Shown: positions 1-13,963, counted from the stretch's first letter. The stretch is DNA of 64,000 nucleotides from Azadirachta indica (GCA_022749755.1 CM040444.1:17033274-17097273), one strand, 5' to 3'. Numbers and translations are program-made. Notes: generated from the letters alone by a model not told the origin.

Positions 1-218
1 AACGTTGAGGTCTTGTTAGATGAGAACAGGCTTGGTATGTAATTTCATTTTCACTATTGATACTACAGTGGAACATATGTTTGTCAATTTGCATTACTCT
101 AATCTGAATGTCGTTGAACATAATATGAACTAAATTTGGACATCAAGAAACTTCTGATTGTAAATGGTACGCTTTATTTCTTACAGTGTAATATTATAAA
201 TTCATGAGTCTTCAAGCT

Positions 219-2434
219 TTAGTAGCTAGTTTTGAATGGCCTGTAAGTCTTGAGATCCAGAACAACTCCAGCTACTGAACCAACTGCAGCAAGTACAGTG
301 ATGAAGAAACAAGTTACACTTAGAACCTGAAGCCCCAGCCACCCGGTTGTTCCTCTTCCAATCTTCGTCTGTGCTATGTACATCTCAGTTGGGAAATAAA
401 CTGTTAATGGCCAGAATCCCATGGCTCCCAGCAGTCCAACAACATCATTGAAAAATGGTAAGAGCATTGCCAGTAGGGTTGTCAGAATAACAAACACAGT
501 CCTCCATACTAGCCGAAAGAAGTTCAGCTGGTACACGCCAATAAATGGGATTGGTATCTCATATTCTGCAGTTATAAAGTCACTCTTAGGCCTTTTCTGT
601 GCACTCCATTTTTCAACAAATGCAAACAATGGCTGGCAATAGACCTACATATTACATAATTTCACTGCATCAGGGAAAATTCTGCCTGTTTTTATGTGAG
701 TGATTTTGTCATACATACCTGATAAGCACCAACAAGGTGAACAACGATTGCTGTATTTGCAATGTCTAGAAGCCAGTAGGGATTATAGAAACCAAAGCCA
801 GTTAAAAGATTTGAAGGGGCCAGATCTCCGAAAGCTGCATAACCCATACATCCACAGAGCAAGTAGAATATTGTTGTTACTATGATGCTAAACAAAGTTG
901 CCTTCTTCATGGTCTTGTGCTCGGCAGGAGGAGATTTTACTGTATCCTGGATTTCGAGAAGAATGATGGAATAAGAGTATGAAAAAGCAATTGCTCCAAG
1001 AGCTTGCAGACTTCTCCATAGCTTCTGTGTTGAAGTAACCGTTCCAGCACTTATTATTGTTCCTATGCTGATACCTGTCAGGCTTCCTTTGAAGCTCCCA
1101 TTTCCTGGAAAGATGAATTTGAAAGTTGTTCATATCTTATGGCATAATTTCATATTTACCCCATAAACCAAGCGTAGTTTGTACCTGCAACTTTTCCAAT
1201 TCCAAGTCCAAGACCAACAATAGAGTATGTGAATGACATAATAGCTGCCACTATTGAGAGCCACCATACTTGATCAAAGCCTGGGATTTGGGACAATATA
1301 ACCTCTATGATTCCAAATGTAATCATATATACATTACTAGACATGTGGCACGGATTTTTTCCGCCACTCTTGTGAAAACAGTTTGATCTCTTTATTGCCC
1401 TAAAACGACATAATCAATAACATAAACCACAGAAAAGTCAATACCTATAACAGATTAGTGAAGCTGAAAATTAACTGAAAGAAAACTTACATCATGCTAA
1501 CTGATGCTGCAATTGTATACCCAATAGCAACACCAAACAAATTGAAGTATTGGATTAACCCACAAAACACGACCTTTTTCTCTCCTGCAGTGAAACTCAA
1601 AAGCGATGTTGACGTATAATCAGAGTTAGAAAATCTGCCTGACTTGCAAATGATGAAAAACTTTCTGTTACCTAAGTTAGCTTTGACGGCATCCATGTAG
1701 GTGTAATTTCTCTGTCCAGTGACAGGATCTCCAGATCTGTAGCAATAAGACAGGAGATTTGCCGTGTAAAGATTGACAAATGCAAAGAGGACCAAGACAG
1801 TAGGTCCTGCAACCCAACCGAGCTGCCCTATTGCCCATGCCAATGACAATACTCCTGACCCTATAAGGGCAGTTATAATATGGGATGATGCTGTCCAAAA
1901 AGTTCCTGCAATTTCGAATATAAGAATTAATCATGTACTAATACTAATGGAAATGGGAGACCAAATTTTTAAAACTTAAAGAGAGTTCGAATCAGGAAAA
2001 GATTCTACTCCATTTTATAGAGGTAAATGATGAGATTATATAGAGTACAATATGAAAAAATTAAAAAGCTTTTGCACAGTTTTATGGCAATTGAAGATTT
2101 CTTAGGTAACTTTTTCTGTTGAATCCAGGTAGTTGGAAATATATATGAACCTGTTCTCTTCAAGCGGCCATCATCATCTAAACACTTGGAATAGCTGGCT
2201 TGAGGGTTAATAGTTTCACTGTCAACACGAAGTTTAGGCTGAACTTCTACTTGCAAGTAGTGCCTGATATCCTGTCTCTCTTCAACCTATAAACAGCCAT
2301 GAACATATGCATCACAAGAAGTAGAAAAGATTGAAAAAAAAAAAAATATGCCCATTTCAGCAAATTAAGAAATGGTTTGAACTTACAACTCCATGGTGGA
2401 TTCTGATCGGAAAAGTTCGACTCCTTTGCAACAT
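219..2434 (-). CDS. Amino acid permease, AAP3-like (7 exons, about 512 aa)
   Basis: Plasma-membrane proton-coupled amino acid importer of the plant AAP branch of the Aa_trans/AAAP family. Coding exons read 2434-2387, 2286-2151, 1905-1672, 1584-1491, 1399-1185, 1104-719 and 644-219; all junctions are GT..AG and the lengths sum to 513 codons with stop. It begins MLQRSRTFPIRIHHGV, joined to VEERQDIRHY. Family-typical blocks follow: a DDDGRLKRTG TFWTASSHII segment opening the first membrane helix, LSLAWAIGQLGW, NYTYMDAVKANLG, GVAIGYTIAASVSMM, KRSNCFHKSGG, EIQDTVKSPPAE, CGCMGYAAFGD, NLLTGFGFYNPYWLLDIAN and LPFFNDVVGLLGAMGFWPLT. About ten to eleven membrane helices are expected. The protein is some 30-40 residues longer than short AAPs such as Arabidopsis AAP3, the extra lying in the cytosolic N-terminus. 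The exact AAP paralogue is inferred; the family is certain. Confidence 0.93.
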
Positions 2435-4332
2435 GGTACTGTAAAATGTTACAACTGTTGTGGAATCAGAGAGAAAGAGGTAATGAGAAATAAATGATAA
2501 GGAAATTGATGGATACTTAAAAGCATGGAAAGTCAGAGCTTTTACAAAGGAAAATAATTCATAGTGAAAATTGTTGAAGCTACAGAAAATGGTGGTGCAA
2601 ACGTGTTAGTAAGCAAGCATGTGACACGCTAGCTCTTCTTTACTGTGACATGGCCAAAAAGATCTAGTGAATGCCGAGTGGCAGAAACAGAAACTTTATA
2701 CAAAATAGCAATGCATGTATGTTTGTTTCCTGGCTATATATATCTTTATTGAAATCCGAATTTCTATTTTTGTGGACTCCCGATGATTCTTATTGATTGT
2801 CGATAGGTTAAATGGGAGATGATCAACACCCAAATGTTCGTGCGTACTATAGCATTTCTGATCAAGATAATGCCATTAACTTGTTAACAAAATGGTGGAG
2901 GGATGAGTCTTAATATTAAGCAGAATAATAACGACCTTGTTTGAAAAATAACTACAAAAAGTTAGGATGATGAGATTATATATTTGCTTTTTCTTTTTTA
3001 ATGATTATCATAATATTTGTACTCTTTAACATAGTCTAAATTAAATTCTACATCTAGCATGAAAGATATTTTTATTCTCAAAATATTTAATTGGGAAGAA
3101 ATCTACTCCAAGTTTGAAAATTGTGAGCCACGTACTCAGGACCTTTCTAGAAATTTTCATAAATTTATCGAGTTTATAATTTAGAGGAGAATTAGTATTT
3201 TACTTTCAAACTGAATTATCCCATAAGGCCATAATGATGAATTGACAACAATATTGCTTCATGACACTTATCAATCACAATCATCTAGCATTTATACATG
3301 TTGGGTTATTTAATTAATTAAAGTATATCTAATAATACGTAAACAAATTTGAGGAAGGAAACGGTGTCTGAAACTAGAGTATGAGTGAGAAATGGCCAAT
3401 GGGTGCATTGCATGCAGGCCTTTTCTTGTTCAGATTGACTGGCGGACCACCCATTACCACCACCACCAATATATTGACCCAAGTCTACGCACCCAATTCA
3501 CAAAACTATAGCTGCCTGCACTACTACACTCCCATCACTTCATCATCTTCTGATAAATATTCAAAGTCCCCAAGTTAAATATGTATACCATCATCATAAA
3601 CATCGAACTAATAGTTTTAATGTCTAAGTTAGTATCAGCTGAATTCAATTCATAATCGTATGGACAAATTTCTATAATTTAGAATATAATTTTTATTCCT
3701 ATTTTTTTTTTTAGAGGTGGTCGGAAACTAATTACTGCACTAAACATAACCTTTATTATTTGTTGAACTGAAGATTGATGTTTAGAAAACATTACAAACT
3801 ATCCAAATTACGCGAAATAATTTAGAAAATATTTGCGTAGCCCCAATAATGATGACATTGTAAGTTTAACCAATACATAATATTTACTATTGAAAATATT
3901 TCACTTTATACCAATCTCAAGCTACCTAAAATTACTTCAGAATCTCCGATATATCAACTTGATTTATTAAACTAAATTTTAAAATATTTATAATAAAGTG
4001 ACTGAATCTTTGATCTCATATTAAAATAATGTATTCAGTCCTGTAAAACCTTTTTTCATATTAAAAGAACAAAGTGGCATGGCAGTGATATGTGGGAAAA
4101 AAAAAAAAAAAAAAAGGTTCAGAAGGCAACGACGTCGTATTTGCTATGGACTGAACTACGTCGTTTTGGCGAGCTTTCTTGCATCAGTCTGCTGCAGTCT
4201 TGGCTTGTCCTCCAAGAAGCTCACACTACATTGCCTTTTCATAACCCAGATCGCAGGCAAAACCAGAATCAAAACAACAAAAACCAAAATCAAACTCGAA
4301 ATCGAAATCGAAATCGAAGCAAGAACAACAAG
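2435..4332. other. Divergent intergenic region, amino acid permease / proteasome alpha-7
   Basis: About 1.9 kb between two head-to-head genes. It holds the permease TATA-like run near 2735, otherwise AT-rich DNA. On the proteasome side there is an A-tract at 4098-4117, two ACGTCGT motifs (4129-4161) typical of rosid promoters, and a short CAAAAC/GAAATC-rich leader just before the ATG. I see no coding sequence; short open frames here have no family resemblance. Confidence 0.6.
2733..2746 (-). promoter_or_regulatory. Probable TATA box of the amino acid permease gene
   Basis: Read on the minus strand the site is GATATATATAGCC, about 300 nt upstream of the permease start codon. It is the only canonical TATA-like run at a plausible distance. 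The 5' leader would be roughly 270 nt. Motif-based inference only; AT-rich DNA gives chance matches. Confidence 0.4.
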
Positions 4333-6830
4333 ATGGCTCGATACGACCGCGCGATCACGGTGTTTTCTCCCGACGGCCACCTTTTCCAGGTGGAATACGC
4401 TCTCGAAGCCGTCCGCAAAGGAAACGCCGCCGTTGGAGTTCGCGGCACTGACATCGTCGTCCTCGGTGTCGAGAAGAAATCCACCGCCAAGCTCCAAGAC
4501 TCCAGGTTAGTAACTTACATACTCGTACATCTATAATTGACTTATATACTTGTGTTTAGGTCTGTAGTGCGAACAAATTAAGTTCAAAGATCAGATTTTT
4601 ATGTTCATAGGGTTTCTGGTTTATGTTATGAATTGATTTTTCCACAAGACATAATGTGACTCTCGATCTTGTGAAGGACTTCGAGTTTATGGCTAAATTC
4701 TAGATTAGATGAAATCCAATGGTTTGTTGTATAATTAATTTTCGGTGTAAAGCATAAAAGAAAAATGGAGAAATATGTGTCAAAAAATGGTTGAAGGGCA
4801 CAAATTTGATTTACATATTAATCAAATACTTTGAATGTGTTGAATGATTTCAATATTTATTTTGTTCTTAATATTCAAGAAAAAAAAAATCATGCCACGT
4901 ATGGCATGGTATAGGGCATATTGACACACTGGGAAGACAATTGTGCTTCTATTCATTACTTAACTCGACCAACTCTCAGGACCAAACTAGTGGGTTCGCG
5001 GCATGAATTCTCTTTATCCATTTGATATAGTTCAGAGCTGATTCCTGCATAAGTTGGTCACACTACATGTCTTTTTATATACTTCTATCTGCATGGCTTT
5101 CGGGAAGATATTTTCCCATTTCATCCCTACTGCATGAATTGGGTAGTTCTTCAAAAGTGGAGCATTGACAGGTTGACTTAGACATGGACAAACGCTACAC
5201 TTGTTTCTTGTAGATGTCATCTCTAGCATCTGCATAATATTTCATTATATGGGCTAAACAAGGGTTCTTCGTAATAAAAGTATGTTTAATCTTTGATACT
5301 CTGTACTGGTATAATCAGTATATATGAGATTATTATTGGCATGCATTCTTAGCTTCTTCTTGTTAAATTTTTATTGCTTACAGAATGGTGAGGAAGATTG
5401 TATCATTGGATAATCACATTGCACTAGCTTGTGCTGGGTTGAAAGCAGATGCACGTGTCCTAGTCAACAAAGCGCGTATTGAATGTCAGAGTCATAGGCT
5501 TACGGTTGAGGATCCTGTAACTGTTGAATATATAACCCGTTACATTGCTGGTCTGCAGCAGAAGTATACACAGAGTGGTGGTGTGAGACCATTTGGTCTT
5601 TCAACCTTGATTGTCGGTTTTGATCCATATTCAGGTGTTCCATCTCTTTATCAGACTGATCCATCAGGAACATTTTCAGCATGGAAAGCTAATGCTACAG
5701 GGAGAAACTCAAATTCAATTAGGGAGTTCTTGGAGAAGAATTATAAAGAAACTTCTGGGCAAGAAACTGTGAAGTTGGCCATTCGTGCTTTGCTTGAAGT
5801 AAGTTGTTAATTCTAACATGCATGAATCTCACCTTTGACTTTTAATTTAATATGTAACTATTCTTTGTTGATTCTCCAATTTCGGTTAGTAACCATGCAA
5901 TTCTCTTCAACTGGAATTTTCAAAACCTAGATTTACCTGCCCCTCATGTTTTAGTAGTTGAATTTCATTTTTGATATTGTGTAATAAATAAATGTTGAAA
6001 TTTGATACAAGACGGTATATTGGATTATTTCTTGGTGAGTTTCAGTGGTTTAGACACTTGATAAGCAAAGTATTTGATGAACTTTTACATGTATGTAAAG
6101 CTACTCACGTTAAACTGTTTCTGCCAGTGATGTATGTTCTTCACTTTAAGTAGTTGGTATAGAATTTTCAAATTTAAAATTATAAGTTTGTTGTTCATGT
6201 TGACATAGTGATGTTCCTCGCCTGGATAATCCAAGTTCACATAGTCTGTCATAAGTCTCATACTGGTGTGTCACAGGTTTCTTACCGTCAATTTCACTAA
6301 TAACTTGATGTGGCATTGTTTGCAATGGTATTCGTTGGTTATTATCTTTTCTTCTTTTCAAATGCATCATAGTTGCATATTATGATTTAATGTGAAGAGC
6401 CAAGTATTCACATCATACATGTATCTCTCTTTTTTAAGTTTTTGCTTCTATTTAAATGATTTTTATGAGAATCGGATGATTTGAATAATATGGTGGAAGA
6501 GGATTCTTTCTAAGAGAAAGATAAAGCTGTAAAATTTAGGGATCAAACTAAATTCTGGACCAGTGATTTAATAAGTTTTAAAATTCTATATTATTATTTT
6601 ATATGCAATGTGTAATTATCTTTTCTTTCACCTGTATAACTTTTGATCTGTGTTGCTTGTATTGTTAGGTTGTTGAGAGTGGGGGCAAGAACATAGAAAT
6701 TGCTGTGATGACAAAAGAGCACGGTCTGCGGCAACTTGAAGAAGCAGAAATTGATGCCATTGTTGCCGAGATTGAAGCTGAGAAAGCTGCAGCAGAAGCT
6801 GCGAAAAAGGCCCCTCCAAAAGAAACCTAG
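4333..6830 (+). CDS. PAD1: 20S proteasome subunit alpha type-7 (3 exons, 249 aa)
   Basis: Structural alpha-ring subunit (alpha4 in the yeast/plant position, PSMA7 in animals) of the 20S proteasome core in nucleus and cytosol. Exons 4333-4505, 5384-5798 and 6669-6830 sum to 250 codons with stop, the usual family length. The N-terminus [20 protein letters not shown] carries the alpha-subunit signature (Tyr-Asp-Arg...Ser-Pro-Asp-Gly...Gln-Val-Glu-Tyr-Ala). Further family blocks: [60 protein letters not shown] and [20 protein letters not shown]. The C-terminus is a charged Glu/Ala/Lys helix ending KAPPKET. Alpha subunits lack the catalytic Thr, as here. The ATG is chosen because it starts the alpha-subunit signature and the length matches exactly. 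Intron 2 (about 870 nt) contains no other gene. Confidence 0.97.
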
Positions 6831-7822
6831 GTTTATTGAGTCAAAAACACTATATTTCTCTTCTTGCGATGGCAATTAATGATTTAGTGACAATTTAGTG
6901 TGTTGAACAGTGTTCATATTTGCCACTTGCAAAATTTGTTTGTAAGTTGGCACGTTATTGTTTTGCAAATGGTTCTTACATGTCATTGAAAACTTGTTAC
7001 CAACTCGGTTTACCTGAAAATGCTTACCGTTGAAGTCCTTCCTACATTTATGCCGTGATATGAAATCAAATAAAACTTGTCTGGAAATGCATGAATTTGT
7101 TTCATTCATGGTGAGGTAGTTGCATGATGAAGATTGCTGTACATGAACTAATTGAAGAATGATTTTGATAGAAAACAGCAAGTATTATATCTTTGAATCC
7201 TATGATCTTCGATCAGGTCTGAAAATGCAGTTTGGACTGACAGTTCGAGGTAGACGCACGCATTCATCGGGCTATGCCATGTCGACCCAAATTTAGGTCT
7301 ATTTTCCACTACTGAGTGCTTAATTTTTAGAATATGGACTCGCCACACGGCCCATGAATTCATTATAGTTAAAATTTGTGTTGTCTTGACATTTTCCAGT
7401 GGAGGATGGGCCTTAATGGGCCTCCTCTTTCTCTACATCATATTCAATGTAGCAGGACTGCAGGAGCCCTAGTGAGTTGAGCCACCTCCACCACCGCCCT
7501 AGAGGGCGGTCATAATACTGGCCTTGTGGTAGTTCCAGTGGCGACAGCCGCCACCGTCATCATGATGATGAATTTCAACCGAAGTTTGTCATATTATCAG
7601 ACGCCATTATTGATGGAGAATGTCAATCTTCTATTGGATTCAACTATAAGATTAAATTACCTAAATTCCAACTCAAAAATAATTTTGTAATAATGTTTGA
7701 CATAAAATTCTGAATGAAAATTCAGTCCATCTCTAACTGCTGCTGACTGATGGCTGCTGTCAATTTTGTTGGCCTTCGATTCAATCAACCCCCCACTTAA
7801 CTGCTACCAAATAAATAAATAA

Positions 7823-7825
<3 letters not shown>

Positions 7826-7861
<36 letters not shown>
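7826..7861. repeat. (TG)n microsatellite
   Basis: About 18 uninterrupted TG units followed by imperfect TTGTG units. Apparent open frames on both strands across it (Cys-Val or Thr-His repeats) are artefacts of the dinucleotide. Confidence 0.95.
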
Positions 7862-7863
<2 letters not shown>

Positions 7864-10800
7864 TGTTTGTGTGCGCTCTCCATTTTTCCACACAAAGGAC
7901 CATCATATTGAATTTGATTTTGTTGAAATTCTTCTCTCCATTATTGCCATAAAAATTCCCCCAACCCCTTCCAAGTCCAACATTATTATTAAAACGTTCC
8001 ATACCAAATCAACCTCAATTAACAAATGTTGAAAATTGTAACCCCTCTCCCCTCTCCCCTCTCCTACCTTCTTCAAACTTTTTATTAGTGTTATTACATA
8101 TACATTCGTATAAACGGATGTTTGTCATTTTATTTTATTGATATCAGAATTATAATTTTATTGAAATAATTTATATAAATATCTAATAATAATATAACAT
8201 TATTATATTAATTTGTACCAATATAAAGTTTATATTCTTAATAATATTAAAAGTATATATGTTTGAAATTATTTTTTTATAATTTTAAAAAAATTAAAAA
8301 AATTAATCTTGCGAAGATTGGTTGAAACTTTAAAAAAAAAAAAAAAAAAGTCCACAAAACAACCTTAACTTTTGTCATCATTGAATGAGTTTGCTTTGGA
8401 AACCCATTTGGAACACAACTAGTTTCTGAATGTTATGTCTACTTCATCATCATTACTTTGAATATTCTTTTTAGTAATAAATTTTCTAGCAACAAAATGG
8501 ATGTAATCAAGGGTCTAATTAGAATACAATAGTTGTACTTCTACTTTTATCCAAATAATTTATTATATTTTTATTGAATTTCGAGATGTTCAGTTGAATT
8601 CTTAAAATTTTTTTCAAAAAAAAATTATATATATGTATATGTAAGTTGAGAAATTTAATATCGAGAAAATTGCAGTCATTATCTTATAGACTAACTCATA
8701 ATTATGTGTAACGTGAAATTATTAAAAATAAATAAAATTATACCAAAAATATGTAATCATACGTGAAGAAAAGTATCCCACATAATGTGACACAAAGTCA
8801 CTTTCAAGTTGATTCATACTTCACAATTTTTTTTTAATTTTTTTCAAAAAAGGAAGTAGTTCAATTATGTAATGATCAATACCAAGAAACGATATAGATT
8901 GAATATACATGGTGTTGTCATCATTAAATTTAATAATAAATTTCAGCATCAACTGTTATATGTATACATAACAATAACAATAATACTAATATGGTATACC
9001 TACTTGGATCACGACTATACCTACATTTACACATGTATACGATTTTTTATTAGTTAAAATAACCTACCATGAAGGTTAGGTAAAATATAATAATAACAAT
9101 AACACTAATATTGGAGTCTTTGAATTTTTACATTTTTATAATTAATAACATAATTTTTTCATTTATAACATATAAGTCCAAGACTCCTTTTAAAACAGCT
9201 GAAGTATTATTTAAAGTAACTTACTTACTAATATAAATTTTTATGAATGTTAATTGTTTTAACTGATAAATTTTGTTAGGGATAGTAAAAAAGATCTAAT
9301 GTTCAATCTTTACTCACACAAAAAAAGAAAAGAGTCTAGGTCATTTACTTGTAACATTTAAAATAATAAAAAAAAAAGTAACATGTGCTAAATTGCTAAT
9401 ATCATACTAATCAAAATTTAATATTATACGGATAATTTTGTAATTTAATAAAGGTCAAGAACCTTGTTTGTTATGAATGAACAACTCATAGCTTTATCTG
9501 TAAAAACATAAAACATAAAGAACCTAAATGTTATTATTCCATGTATATATATATATACACACACACATATACCTTACTAAAATTTTATATTCCTTTTACT
9601 AATTATTTTTTTTAATGCTGACGTTATCTTTTATTAAATATAAATTTAGACATAATTATTAGTAAGTCAATGCCAATTTGTTACGAATTTGGTATGGTGT
9701 TGCAGAATGTCATATACCGATTTGCATGAGAACGTACATGTATACTAAAAATTTAACACATTATTATTTTATTTGTATTTATATATTTTTATATCACATA
9801 AGATTCAAACTTTGAACATGATATGAAATAAATAAAATCTATATTTAAAACCTCTATTATTGAGATATTATATGTCTTTTTTTAATTAATTTATAGAAAT
9901 TACATTTATAATATAATACGTGCATACAAGTAGGTATAGAAATTAATACATATATATATGTATGTATGTATGTATGTATATATGTATATGTGAAAGTGTT
10001 CCATCAACATATAACATCTTAATAGCATATAGTCATAATATTTATCGAGATTGAATTACAAACTATTTGCTACTATAAACAATTGATCAACAAATAAATA
10101 AATAAATAAATAAATAAGTACTAAATATTTTTATAAATTTATTAATAGTGAACACAACAAGTAAGAACCATATTAAAAATATTTTCTCCACTTTTCAAGT
10201 CTTTTATCAATTACAAAAGTTGGATCTTAATTTCTTTATTATAGGGGATAAAGTTTCGATCAAACAATCAATTTGTTGTAATTTAAGATGTTCAAAATTT
10301 GGGTCTTAAAAGTGTTCAAATTCGAAACATAGGGTTAGGGGTTTGCATTTTTTATTTATTTACTGATTTATTTATTGAGGAATTGAGAAAAAGAAGGGTT
10401 TGAATTTCGGAGCTTAGGGTACTCCAATAATATAAGAAGAAATTAAATTATACCTGCTTCTACTTGCACATGGATATGAATACGATATAGAAAATTAGCA
10501 AAAGAGAGAGAAAATAGAATGTGGGTTGACTCGGGGACTTTTATGGGATCAATCACCATCACGAAATTTTCAATCAATCAATCGACTACATATCAACTTC
10601 GATGCATCTCATCCACACACAATCATCTCATCTTCCCATTCCCTTTCCCTTTCCCGTATGTTGCTTTCTTTCTTTCTTTCTTTAATGCTCATCATCTCAC
10701 CTTCTTTTTTTTTTTTTTCTTAAAAAGAATTATTTTAATATTATTAATTGTTTATAATATTTTGTTTTTATAATATATGCATGTATACATATCTCACCAA

Positions 10801-12901
10801 ACTTTGTTAACTTTTCCCACCAGCTGGACTTTTGCTATCTTGAGCCGGTGTGTGATTCTTGCACCCATTTTCTTCTTCTATGTACCCCAATTATTATACA
10901 TGTTAATTCAAGAACTACATTTATTTATTTTTTTTAATTATTTCTCTCTGCCTTTAGTATTTATATTTTATCATATCTGGTTGCTATGCCTATATATAAA
11001 AAATGTGAAGAAAGATTGAAGATGCAAATACATTACTAGGTTGAAGAGATAGAAAATTAATTAATTATTATAATTTTATAAGCTTAGAGAAAGAGCAAAT
11101 GCAATGGATTCTTTATTACACATAATGTTTAATGGATTGAAAGAAAGGGTTTGTACTTAATACCCATGTGCTTGACTTACTTCACATATAATACATTATC
11201 ATTGCATTGAAACAATGCAACATTATTAGCCATGTGATTGACTTCCATTACTATTATGATTATTATTATTATTACTAATATTTATAAAGATAAAATAAAT
11301 AAATAAATAAATAAAAAGAGTGAGATTGTAAATAAAACACCTCTCGTTTTCTAAACCAAACTACTATCAATCCAAATTCTAATAAAATTGTTTTTATTGG
11401 CCAATATGAACCAATCAAAATCATGCGTTCATACTCCCTCCCTATAAGATTTTTGTGACAAAATATCATTACTAGCCACCAAATCATATATTTATTTTTT
11501 TATCAACCAATAAAAAAGTGTTCATAAAAATCATTTTTTCAAAAAAATTTTTCAAGTATTTTTTTTTATTTTTAAAAAATTATTATATATATTATATTAC
11601 AAATAAAAATTTTCAAGTAAAATTTTCTACAAAAATTCCACCCTCACGGTCAAGGTGGTATTGAATATTTTAATAATTTAATTTTTAAAATAGCGATGTC
11701 ACTTGCTTTTTTTTCTTTAAAAAAAAAAGTGATGTTAATTTTTTTAAAAGTGAAAAAAGAGGGGGGCTTGTAGATAAGAGAGGGAGGAGTTTGGATCTCA
11801 ATTATAATGAGGTGGGGCCCAATAACGGAGAAGGAGACTGAAAGAGAGTGACAAACGGTGGGCCCGCCGCCGCAACCGCACACATGAAGCCGACGTCGGA
11901 CGACTGCCAACTACCGCCCAAAAAGAGTGGAGTTGGTAGCGTGTTGGATACAGACGTTTCACGATTCCCACTCCCCTTTCACTATTTACCCTCCTTTTTT
12001 TCAACTAATTACATCCCTGCCATCACACGTCGAATTTTGCGACGTTTCCTTTCTTTCGAGAGAAAAGAGTAAAAAAATATATTTTTTTCTAATCATAATT
12101 ATTAAAAAATAAATGAAAAAATATTTTAACCCAATAAAAACATTTTAATTTTTGTTTAATTTGTACATTGATCTTTTAAAGCGTATATTGATAACGATTT
12201 AACAACTAAATGATGTTATTTCATTATGTAAAGTTTAAGAAGTTAAAATTTAAAAATCTAAAAGTAATTAGAAGAAACTTAATTTAATTGAATATATAAA
12301 TATGATATTGGTTTTTGATTTGGTTAGGAGCTAGATAGGGGGTTGCACTACTTTTAGGAATTGGTACCATCTTTTTGGAGCATAAACTTCCATTGCCTAA
12401 TTATTATTATATCCATTCAATTTAAAAATTCACATGTGATATTATTTATTTTTCGTTCAATTTAAAGATATACTTATAACGGGTTTTATTTTCGATTAAT
12501 TTTAAAATATAAAAATTAAAATATTTAACAAATATTTTTATTTAAACCCGAAAGATTAAAAATTATCAATTGTCTATTTGTTTATTTTATTATATGATAG
12601 TCGTAATGATATAATTTTTTTAAATTATGTTTTTGATTTATTTATAGTTGTCCGTTGAAATGATGTGAATTATACTATATTATTTATTTTATGTAGCTAA
12701 AATCACACAAGTTAAGGATGAATGTTGAGGAGAAGAAGGCATGCATTTAGTTTAATAATTGATTAAAACATATTTAAAAGGCAAAATGGGCCACCATGAA
12801 GTGGGGGGGTAATGCATGTGGTTACATGTTGGTGGAAGTTGGAAGTATTAAGAATGAAGGTAAGAAGAATGCTTATCCTATTGATAGAAAGATACACATA
12901 T

Positions 12902-12904
<3 letters not shown>

Positions 12905-12941
<37 letters not shown>

Positions 12942-12978
12942 CAAGCAAAGCAAACAAGCAATAATAATAATAATAATT
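12905..12978. repeat. (GA)n and (AAT)n compound microsatellite
   Basis: About 17 GA units at 12905-12939, a short spacer, then six ATA/AAT units at 12961-12978. No coding sequence overlaps it. Confidence 0.9.
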
Positions 12979-13926
12979 AATTGACATAACTAAAACAGCT
13001 GCCTTGTTGTATAATTTTCTTGGAAAGTAAGAGATGAAGGGAAGAAAAAAGAAAAATAAATAATAAAATATCTTATGGAAGCTTCTATTGTCTCTACCTA
13101 ACACCTTTGAAAAAGGCAAAAAAGAAAGTGGTGAATTGTTGAAAAGTGACTAGCTTTTCTATAAGGGAATGGCCATTGTTCTTTTCTTTTTTTTTTTTTT
13201 TTTTTAATGTTTGTTTTAGAGTAGCAACAAAATTTATGTCCTTTTGCATTTGGGTCCATTTTTATTTTATTTTTTTTGGTTAGATCTCCATTTATTTTAT
13301 TTTGGGTTATTGATTCATCCCTTTCTTGTTTGGATGATTGTAGGCAAAGTATTATGCCCTAAATTATTTGTCATCAATTCTAACACCTCACTAGCTGTTA
13401 GTGAAATTGTTTTAATATGAAGTTGGTATAACATCCAATCTTATTATTATTGCTATGATGGATTATGATTTTGTGGTTCATGGAGAGAGCCAAAATTAGT
13501 GCAGGGCCATGCAACACTTGACCCCATGTGACAAGACCTTGAGTTAATGATGGTAGGTAGCAATTTGGATTTAATTGGGTCTACCTCCTTGACCCTCCCC
13601 ATACTCGGTCAATTAGCTATTTAATTTATTGGCGTAACAACTCATTTCTTAATTGCAATTTTTTTTTTTTTGGCAATTATCAGTTTATTTTTTCTAAATC
13701 AAATTTCAATTTGTATTACACTCATAGATTTCTTAGAAATGATATTCAACTCACGCCCATATTTTAATTGATTTTAAATTATTAATTAAAACTGATATTT
13801 TTCTCCTTAATATGATATCATAAGTTTACTTTTACTTAATTATACAATCATTTTATGTAATATCACCTAATTTTGTTCCAAAAATTTATACCCAATTAAT
13901 AAGAACGTATTTGTCAAGTGGGTAAA

Positions 13927-13928
<2 letters not shown>

Positions 13929-13963
<35 letters not shown>
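13929..13963. repeat. 35-nt poly-T tract
   Basis: Uninterrupted T run. It could be the tail of an old minus-strand retroposed copy, but I recognise no source gene or element next to it. The length may be unreliable from sequencing. Confidence 0.85.

Noticed and set aside
1491..1849. A continuous 120-codon open frame through the permease
   Set aside because: It reads through an intron without a stop (1585-1671). The family sequence NLG-EKKVVFCGLIQY is restored only by splicing, so the intron is real.
7826..8032. Possible small genes on both strands over the TG repeat
   Set aside because: The Cys-Val and Thr-His runs are produced by the dinucleotide repeat, and the flanks have no exon signals or family resemblance.
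10519..11019. Possible two-exon small gene
   Set aside because: AT-rich frames with Phe/Leu/Ile bias, no conserved motif and no consistent splice structure.
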